10,646 nt of DNA from Sulfurimonas sp. GTDB lineage: Bacteria > Campylobacterota > Campylobacteria > Campylobacterales > Sulfurimonadaceae. Position numbers and translations under genes: made by a program. The notes under the pieces are model-generated. The model was given only the letters and a program-made list of their open reading frames with translations. It was not told where the DNA came from and made no database searches. The stretch covers positions 1-10,646 of the forward strand of contig JAQIBW010000006.1 of assembly GCA_027858865.1 (NCBI GenBank). The letters run 5' to 3'. Each line of letters opens with the position of its first letter. The stretch's first letter is position 1. Below are positions 6,727-10,646 of the stretch, one piece after another.

Positions 6727-8496
6727 ATGAATAACGAACCGATTACTTTAAAAACTATTTATAGACTTATTTTAGAGAAAAAACCTGCATTAATTTATGG
6801 GCAGATTATTACTCTTATTGCCATTCTTGTAAGTGTTCCCATTCCTCTAATGCTTCCAATTATGGTAGATGAGATTCTTTTAGACAAGCCTGCTCATTTT
6901 GTAGATGCTATTAACTTATTTGTGGGTGGCACAACTGCTTTTTACTACATAGCTATCGTAACTGTTGTGGTTATTTTTCTGCGGTTTATCTACTATTTTC
7001 TTGGTGTAATCATCACTAGAATCTTTACAAAAATATCTAAGCACGTTACATTTATGATAAGAAAACGTCTCATAGAGCATCTAAAGATTGCATCTATGAA
7101 TGAGTATGAAACTCTGGGTTCAGGTGCCATAACCGCAAACTTAGTAACAGATGTAAATACACTAGATGCCTTTATCATCACAAGTGTCAGCAAGTTTGTA
7201 TCTTCTATTTTAACTCTGGTTGCTGTTGGTGTTGTGATGATTGTTATCAACCCCATTTTAGGGATACTCATCTTGATTATTCAGCCTCTTATCATGCTTA
7301 TGAGTAAAAAGATGGCAAAGATTGTCGGTAATTTGAAAAAAGATGAAAACAATGCGATAGAGAAGTTTCAAGACAACATAGGAGAAACTCTAGACCTTTA
7401 TGGACAGATAAAAGCATCTAACAAAGAGGACTACTTTTTTAAAGATGCAATCTTTCATGCTAAAAAAGTTCAAACAACATCAAATGAGTATAGCTATAAA
7501 AGTGTTGCTTATGAAAAACTCTCTTACACTATCTTTTTAACAATGTTTGAAATCATTCGTGCATCTGGGCTTATCTTAGTTGCATACAGTGATCTTAGCA
7601 TCGGTATGATGTTTGCAATGTTTGGCTATATCTGGTTTATTATGACTCCTGTTCAAGACATTTTATCTATGCAGTATAGTTATGCATCTGCGATGAGTGC
7701 TATAAAAAGGATAAATAAAATCCTTACTCTTCGTACTGAGAAAAGCGGAGACAAAAACATAGAGTCTAAAAAACTGCAAATCACTCTAAAAGATTTGAAC
7801 TTCGCATACTCAAATGAAAAACCCATCCTTAAAAACATTTCTTTAACCATAGAAGCTGGATGCAAGATAGCTCTAATCGGGGCAAGTGGAAGTGGAAAAA
7901 CAACTCTTGCTCAAATCATCTCAGGCTTCTACGAGAAAAACAGCGGTTCTCTAAAGTACAACGGTATGGACATCGAAGAGATAGACAAAAGTTCACTGAG
8001 AGAGAGAATCTTTTTAGTTCTGCAGATGCCGATTTTATTTAACTCTACACTTAGATTTAATATAACTATGGGTGATGAGAGTATAAGCGATGATGATATT
8101 TATAAAGCACTCGAAATAGCTCAACTGACAGAGATGATAGAGCAGATGCAAGAAGGTCTTGATACCATAGTAGGTCGTCACGGCATCAGGCTTTCAGGCG
8201 GACAGAGACAGAGACTTAGCATCGCAAGAATGATTATCGCTGATCCAAGTGTAGTTATCTTTGATGAATCCACTTCTGCACTTGATGTTCACACTGAAGC
8301 AAAACTACAAACGACCATAGCACCACTTCTAAAAGACAAAACAGTCATCACCATTGCACACAGACTAAGCACTGTTAAAAATGCCGATGACATTTACGTT
8401 CTAGAGAGCGGAAGGATTGTTCAGCAGGGAACTCATGAAGAGCTAGAGGCTGAAGAAGGACACTATATGGAATTTGTAAAGAAGCAGTTACTATGA
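6727..8496 (+). CDS. ABC exporter half-transporter (membrane and ATPase domains fused)
   Basis: This 589-residue type IV ABC exporter acts in the inner membrane, presumably as a homodimer. The N-terminal transmembrane domain (about 18-330) has six hydrophobic helices. The nucleotide-binding domain (about 348-589) has Walker A GASGSGKTT (385-393), Q-loop Gln433, signature LSGGQRQR (489-496), Walker B VVIFDES (509-515) with catalytic Glu514, D-loop SALD and switch His545 in IAHR. All ATPase residues are intact. It resembles lipid or multidrug exporters of the MsbA/MdlB kind, but nothing seen fixes the substrate. No Shine-Dalgarno precedes the ATG, and a perfect -10 lies 6 bp upstream, which suggests a leaderless mRNA. 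The 4-bp ATGA overlap with the HAD gene means the two are co-translated. Confidence 0.92.
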   Translation: MNNEPITLKTIYRLILEKKPALIYGQIITLIAILVSVPIPLMLPIMVDEILLDKPAHFVDAINLFVGGTTAFYYIAIVTVVVIFLRFIYYFLGVIITRIFTKISKHVTFMIRKRLIEHLKIASMNEYETLGSGAITANLVTDVNTLDAFIITSVSKFVSSILTLVAVGVVMIVINPILGILILIIQPLIMLMSKKMAKIVGNLKKDENNAIEKFQDNIGETLDLYGQIKASNKEDYFFKDAIFHAKKVQTTSNEYSYKSVAYEKLSYTIFLTMFEIIRASGLILVAYSDLSIGMMFAMFGYIWFIMTPVQDILSMQYSYASAMSAIKRINKILTLRTEKSGDKNIESKKLQITLKDLNFAYSNEKPILKNISLTIEAGCKIALIGASGSGKTTLAQIISGFYEKNSGSLKYNGMDIEEIDKSSLRERIFLVLQMPILFNSTLRFNITMGDESISDDDIYKALEIAQLTEMIEQMQEGLDTIVGRHGIRLSGGQRQRLSIARMIIADPSVVIFDESTSALDVHTEAKLQTTIAPLLKDKTVITIAHRLSTVKNADDIYVLESGRIVQQGTHEELEAEEGHYMEFVKKQLL

Positions 8497-9134
8497 CCAA
8501 GAAGTTTCTTCTCTTTGATAATGACGGTGTTTTAGTCGAGACTGAAAACTGGTACTACGAAGCAAATGTAAAAGCTCTTGGCGAGATAGATATAGAGCTG
8601 ACTTTTGATGTTTATATGGAGATAATGGCAAGAGGCGGAACGGCTTGGGAAGTAGCCAAGGCGCAAAATATATCTCAGTCTGTTATAGATGCACAAAGAG
8701 CCAAACGAGATATCTACTATAGAGAGTTTATTTCTTCCGAGCATATTGAAATAGACGGTATTGTTGATACTTTAGAAGAATTAAAAAAAGATTATAAAAT
8801 GGGAATCATTACTACTTCAAGAAGAGTAGATTTTGACCTTATTCATAACGATAGAGACATCATAAAGTTTATGGACTTCTCACTTTGTGTAGAAGAGTAC
8901 CCACGTGCAAAACCCTACCCCGATCCATACTTAGCTGGCATGAAAATGTTCGCTGCATCTAGAGCTGAATGTCTAGTCATAGAAGACTCACAAAGAGGAC
9001 TAACTTCTGCTGTAAATGCAGAGATAGAGTGTGCGATAGTTGAGAATAAGTTTACCAGAACTCATGACTTTTCAAAAGCCACTTACCACATTGAAAAATT
9101 TTCTGAGTTAGAAAAACTGCTTCTAAGTATATAA
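8493..9134 (+). CDS. HAD-superfamily hydrolase (beta-phosphoglucomutase/phosphatase-like)
   Basis: The 213-residue cytoplasmic protein is a HAD hydrolase with an alpha-helical cap after motif I (subfamily I). Motif I is FDNDGVLVE, with nucleophile Asp9 and acid/base Asp11. Motif II is GIITTSR (Thr107/Thr108). The motif III lysine is Lys140 in AKPYPDPY. Motif IV is VIEDSQRG, with acidic pair Glu164/Asp165. All catalytic positions are present, so it should act on a small phosphorylated metabolite, but the substrate is not readable from sequence. The ATG lies inside the ABC stop (ATGA overlap), so the genes form an operon. A functional link with the transporter is possible but not shown. The stop TAA (9132-9134) is followed by terminator-like hairpins. 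Confidence 0.9.
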   Translation: MTKKFLLFDNDGVLVETENWYYEANVKALGEIDIELTFDVYMEIMARGGTAWEVAKAQNISQSVIDAQRAKRDIYYREFISSEHIEIDGIVDTLEELKKDYKMGIITTSRRVDFDLIHNDRDIIKFMDFSLCVEEYPRAKPYPDPYLAGMKMFAASRAECLVIEDSQRGLTSAVNAEIECAIVENKFTRTHDFSKATYHIEKFSELEKLLLSI

Positions 9135-9149
9135 ATTATTGAAAAGCTT

Positions 9150-9169
9150 AAGGGACATTTTGTCCTTTT
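9150..9169 (+). terminator. Intrinsic terminator-like hairpin after the HAD gene
   Basis: AAGGGACA (9150-9157), loop TTT and TGTCCTTT (9161-9168) form an 8-bp stem with one G-U pair, ending in TTTT. It lies 15 bp after the HAD stop and suits termination of the ABC-HAD operon. The stem is also one of several GGACA/TGTCC motifs in this gap. Confidence 0.6.
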
Positions 9170-9171
9170 AA

Positions 9172-9194
9172 TGGGTTATTTTAAAAATAACCCA
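9172..9194. repeat. Perfect 23-bp palindrome
   Basis: TGGGTTATTTT (9172-9182) and AAAATAACCCA (9184-9194) are exact reverse complements around a single A. It may be a second terminator hairpin or a protein-binding dyad. It directly follows the first hairpin. Confidence 0.6.
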
Positions 9195-9375
9195 ACACTT
9201 TGTCCAAATAAAGACTGATTTCAGCATAAAAGGACATAAATAATTTAAATATAGTAATAAAATAAATCTAAAATATTAAAAAATATGACAATTAATCATG
9301 AAATTAGTCATATTTTCAGTTTATAGAGGACATATTGAGTATGTCTTTAATAATTATATTGGTAGTTGTTTGTGT
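9195..9375. other. AT-rich non-coding stretch with inverted repeats
   Basis: I see no gene here. G+C is about 15% over 9241-9360. It contains TTTGTCC (9199-9205) and AAAAGGACA (9227-9235). A perfect 10-bp inverted repeat, AAAATATGAC/GTCATATTTT, spans 9280-9316 with a 17-nt loop. A hairpin AGGACATA-TTGAG-TATGTCTT lies at 9327-9347. The recurrent GGACA/TGTCC motif may mark the remains of a transposon end or a regulator array. Confidence 0.5.
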
Positions 9376-9381
9376 TATAAT
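9373..9381 (+). promoter_or_regulatory. Extended -10 promoter reading into the GC-rich structured block
   Basis: TGT followed by a perfect TATAAT (9376-9381) gives an extended -10. The -35 is weak. Predicted initiation at about 9388-9391 is only a few bases before the first hairpin of the GC-rich block at 9398, so the block would form the 5' end of the transcript that includes the next gene. Confidence 0.55.
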
Positions 9382-9397
9382 GTTCCTTGAATAAATA

Positions 9398-9426
9398 GTT
9401 ATCCGCTCGCTACGCGACCGGATAAC
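9398..9426 (+). repeat. 29-bp near-perfect palindrome
   Basis: GTTATCCG-C-TCGC pairs with GCGA-C-CGGATAAC around the loop TAC: 12 base pairs with one C-C mismatch. Its last four bases (TAAC, 9423-9426) are also the first four of the 16-bp outer stem described separately, so the two cannot both be fully formed. Confidence 0.75.
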
Positions 9427-9552
9427 GGGGGCGCGGGTTGAACACCCACTGGTCATCTGTCGCACAGCGCCAGATAACAAGCAGGAGGAGCAAGCAACCA
9501 TTGCAAAACCTAAAGGTTTCTCAACGGTAGTTACTCACCCGCGCCCCCGTTA
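9423..9552 (+). other. GC-rich multi-branched structure; attC-like site or structured RNA
   Basis: TAACGGGGGCGCGGGT (9423-9438) and ACCCGCGCCCCCGTTA (9537-9552) are perfect 16-bp complements. Inside lie a hairpin CTGG...CTGT-CGC-ACAG...CCAG (9449-9473) and a long imperfect stem 9488-9503/9522-9536 (12 pairs, three mismatches and one extrahelical G) capped by AAACC-TAAA-GGTTT (9506-9519). The 130-bp length, TAAC/GTTA ends, right core GTTAAAT (fits GTTRRRY), extrahelical base and position 20 bp before an ORF are attC-like. The left core GGATAAC and the unbroken GC-rich outer stem are not typical. A structured RNA transcribed from the promoter at 9373-9381 is the main alternative. Confidence 0.5.
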
Positions 9553-9572
9553 AATTCAAATAGGAAACATGT

Positions 9573-10418
9573 ATGGCACACACCTTTTATTCTGTGAGAT
9601 CTGGAAAAAACAAAAATACAAAAGGTTTTGAGCTACCTGAATTAAAAGAGCTTTTTCTACGTACGTATACAAATCTTCAGGAAGAGGGATATTTTGACGA
9701 ATATCTTGGTTCATATTGTGTTGATATGGATGAGATAAAAGGAAAAGTTAGTGATGTTGAATTAGAAATTCTTCTCAAAATACGTAAACAATCTTTATGG
9801 CCTATAGATAACATTCGTGTCAGTCAATATAGCGAAGATGACCTATTTGATATGATAGAATTTTTATATCAAAACGTATCTAAACCTATTGATGGTGACT
9901 ATCATAATTATAACGATTGTGGAATGCACTGGCATACCTTCAATAAAGACGAAGGAGAAAGCATTTATTTGGAAAAAATAAATGCTATTCTTGCATTATA
10001 TAAAAAACCATTTGAACTATCCAAACATGGTGAAATACTGCATAAGCCTGAGCAAGGTTTTGAAACAATATTTGAGGCTGATATTCCTTCGAGTGATGTA
10101 AATATTAGTACACGTATTGATTCAGCAGTTCTTCGTTACAGAAGACATGGTTCAACATTAGATGATCGAAGGCAGGCAGTGCGTGACTTAGCTGATGTAC
10201 TTGAATATCTAAGACCAAAAGTTAAATCTTTATTTACAAAACAAGACGAAAAAGATCTATACAATATCGCCAACAATTTTGGTATTAGACATCACAATGA
10301 TAAGCAGAAGACAAACTATGATACTGGGCTATGGTTAAGTTGGATGTTCTATTATTATTTGGCTACTATCCATGTGTTATTACGAAAGGTGTCGCATGAT
10401 GAACTTAACAAATCATAG
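9573..10418 (+). CDS. Unrecognised protein, possible HEPN/AbiJ-like C-terminal domain
   Basis: I do not firmly recognise this 281-residue soluble protein. It has no signal peptide or clear membrane helix. The N-terminal half (1-about 170) is charged, with a Tyr/His/Asp-rich segment DGDYHNYNDCGMHWHTF (about 108-124). The C-terminal half (about 185-275) is helical. It includes DDRRQAVRDLADVLEYLRP, IANNFGIRHHNDKQ and WLSWMFYYYLATIHVLLRK, a pattern I associate with HEPN-like domains of abortive-infection proteins. A strict HEPN Rx4-6H motif is not evident, so this is tentative. The ATG is supported by AGGA (9562-9565) 7 bp upstream. It starts 17 bp after the end of an attC-like core and ends inside a second one. 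It is followed by a ribbon-helix-helix gene. Context suggests a cassette or defence gene. Confidence 0.85.
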   Translation: MAHTFYSVRSGKNKNTKGFELPELKELFLRTYTNLQEEGYFDEYLGSYCVDMDEIKGKVSDVELEILLKIRKQSLWPIDNIRVSQYSEDDLFDMIEFLYQNVSKPIDGDYHNYNDCGMHWHTFNKDEGESIYLEKINAILALYKKPFELSKHGEILHKPEQGFETIFEADIPSSDVNISTRIDSAVLRYRRHGSTLDDRRQAVRDLADVLEYLRPKVKSLFTKQDEKDLYNIANNFGIRHHNDKQKTNYDTGLWLSWMFYYYLATIHVLLRKVSHDELNKS

Positions 10419-10469
10419 CACACCAATAAAGTACCTACGGCACTTTATTAATGTATTTAGACGTTAGAC
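10403..10469 (+). repeat. Candidate attC-like recombination site
   Basis: ACTTAAC (10403-10409) fits RYYYAAC and GTTAGAC (10463-10469) fits GTTRRRY exactly. Between them is a hairpin with AATAAAGT (10425-10432) and ACTTTATT (10442-10449). The 67-bp length is within the attC range, and the left core overlaps the end of the preceding ORF, as is common in cassettes. Pairing between the cores and the hairpin is weak. Alternatively the hairpin is just a transcription terminator. Confidence 0.35.
10425..10449. terminator. Hairpin after the unknown gene
   Basis: An 8-bp perfect stem AATAAAGT/ACTTTATT has a 9-nt loop (ACCTACGGC) whose inner CC/GG could add two pairs. It starts 7 bp after the stop. 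It lacks a long T-run, so terminator activity is uncertain; it could form the stem of the attC-like site. Confidence 0.4.
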
Positions 10470-10474
10470 ACTAG

Positions 10475-10503
10475 TTGATTTTTTCCAACAATTGTAGTAC
10501 AAT
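10475..10503 (+). promoter_or_regulatory. Promoter of the ribbon-helix-helix gene
   Basis: TTGATT (10475-10480) and TACAAT (10498-10503) are separated by exactly 17 bp, and initiation is expected near 10510, about 15 bp before the ATG. The gene therefore has its own promoter, just downstream of the second attC-like core. Confidence 0.7.
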
Positions 10504-10512
10504 GTAGATACA
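10491..10512. promoter_or_regulatory. Candidate autoregulatory operator (TGTAn1-2TACA, two copies)
   Basis: ATTGTA-G-TACAAT (10491-10503) is a perfect palindrome over the -10. TGTA-GA-TACA (10503-10512) follows one helical turn later. Short tandem dyads over the promoter are the usual binding pattern of ribbon-helix-helix antitoxins that repress their own operons. Confidence 0.55.
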
Positions 10513-10524
10513 GAAGGATACAAT

Positions 10525-10646
10525 ATGAAAAAAGCAATTAATATCCGAATGGATGAAGCTTTATTAACAGATTTAGACTCTTATGCTCACGAGTTGGAGC
10601 GTTCAAGAACTTATATTATTGAAAAAGCGGTAAGTACTTACTTTGA
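10525..10646 (+). CDS. Ribbon-helix-helix (CopG/ParD-type) protein, 3' truncated by window edge
   Basis: Forty residues are visible and the frame is open to the end of the window. The start MKKAINIRMDEALLTDLDSYA shows the short beta-strand (KAINIRM) followed by helix A. ELERSRTYIIEKAVSTYF gives the turn (with SR) and helix B of a ribbon-helix-helix DNA-binding domain, like CopG, ParD or RelB-type antitoxins. AGAAGG (10512-10517) lies 7 bp before the ATG. It has its own promoter with tandem TGTA/TACA dyads. Such proteins are usually the antitoxin of a type II toxin-antitoxin operon with a RelE/ParE toxin just downstream, which would lie outside the window. It could also be a stand-alone regulator. 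Confidence 0.85.
   Translation, partial: MKKAINIRMDEALLTDLDSYAHELERSRTYIIEKAVSTYF

Noticed and set aside
9316..9501. Minus-strand open frame of 61 codons across the GC-rich block
   Set aside because: It runs through palindromic structured DNA, has biased residues (Ser/Ile/Thr) and no ribosome site, so it is most likely chance.
9423..9552. tRNA-like or retron/type III toxin-antitoxin RNA
   Set aside because: The GGGTTGAAC stretch recalls a T-loop, but no acceptor or anticodon arms fit. No reverse transcriptase is nearby and no tandem RNA repeats are present.
9135..9572. CRISPR array or tandem repeat array in the intergenic gap
   Set aside because: The motifs are short, irregularly spaced and inverted. 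No regular repeat-spacer pattern exists.

Overview
The window looks like chromosomal DNA of a Campylobacterota (epsilonproteobacterial) species, probably close to Sulfurimonas or Sulfuricurvum. This is inferred from the AT-rich, AAA/TTT-biased coding, the glutamyl-tRNA synthetase sequence, and the short-spaced c-type cytochrome operon. I could not run a search, so the taxon is an inference.

Layout. Positions 1-2324 (+ strand) hold the 3' part of gltX and a SO_0444-type metal-efflux permease. Positions 2311-6616 (- strand) form one tightly packed operon, read right to left. It encodes an SHP-type monohaem cytochrome (DUF1924), a dihaem cytochrome c (DHC) broken by a single amber codon at a conserved Trp, a membrane cytochrome b561 fused to its own DHC domain, a Spy/CpxP-like periplasmic LTxxQ protein, an OmpR-family response regulator and its histidine kinase. 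SHP, DHC and cytochrome b with a two-component system is a known conserved association. The b subunit probably passes quinol electrons via DHC to SHP. The kinase, regulator and Spy-like protein probably sense envelope or redox stress and control the operon. A pair of 11-bp-spaced TTTACAATT half-sites lies upstream of the operon, between it and a divergent gene, and is a candidate regulator box.

Positions 6727-9134 (+ strand) hold an ABC exporter half-transporter coupled through ATGA to a HAD-family phosphatase.

Positions 9135-9572 hold no gene. They begin with two terminator-like hairpins and a very AT-rich stretch with repeated GGACA motifs. An extended -10 promoter follows, then a strikingly GC-rich 155-nt block (88 G+C by my count, against about 15% just upstream) that folds into a multi-branched structure closed by a perfect 16-bp stem ending in TAAC/GTTA. 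Next come an unrecognised 281-residue protein with a putative HEPN/Abi-like C-terminus and a second, weaker attC-like site. The window ends in a ribbon-helix-helix antitoxin-type gene with a clear promoter and operator. The right end (about 9135-10646) therefore looks like an accessory island. It is possibly an integron-type gene cassette lacking a visible integrase, or a structured RNA plus effector defence module.
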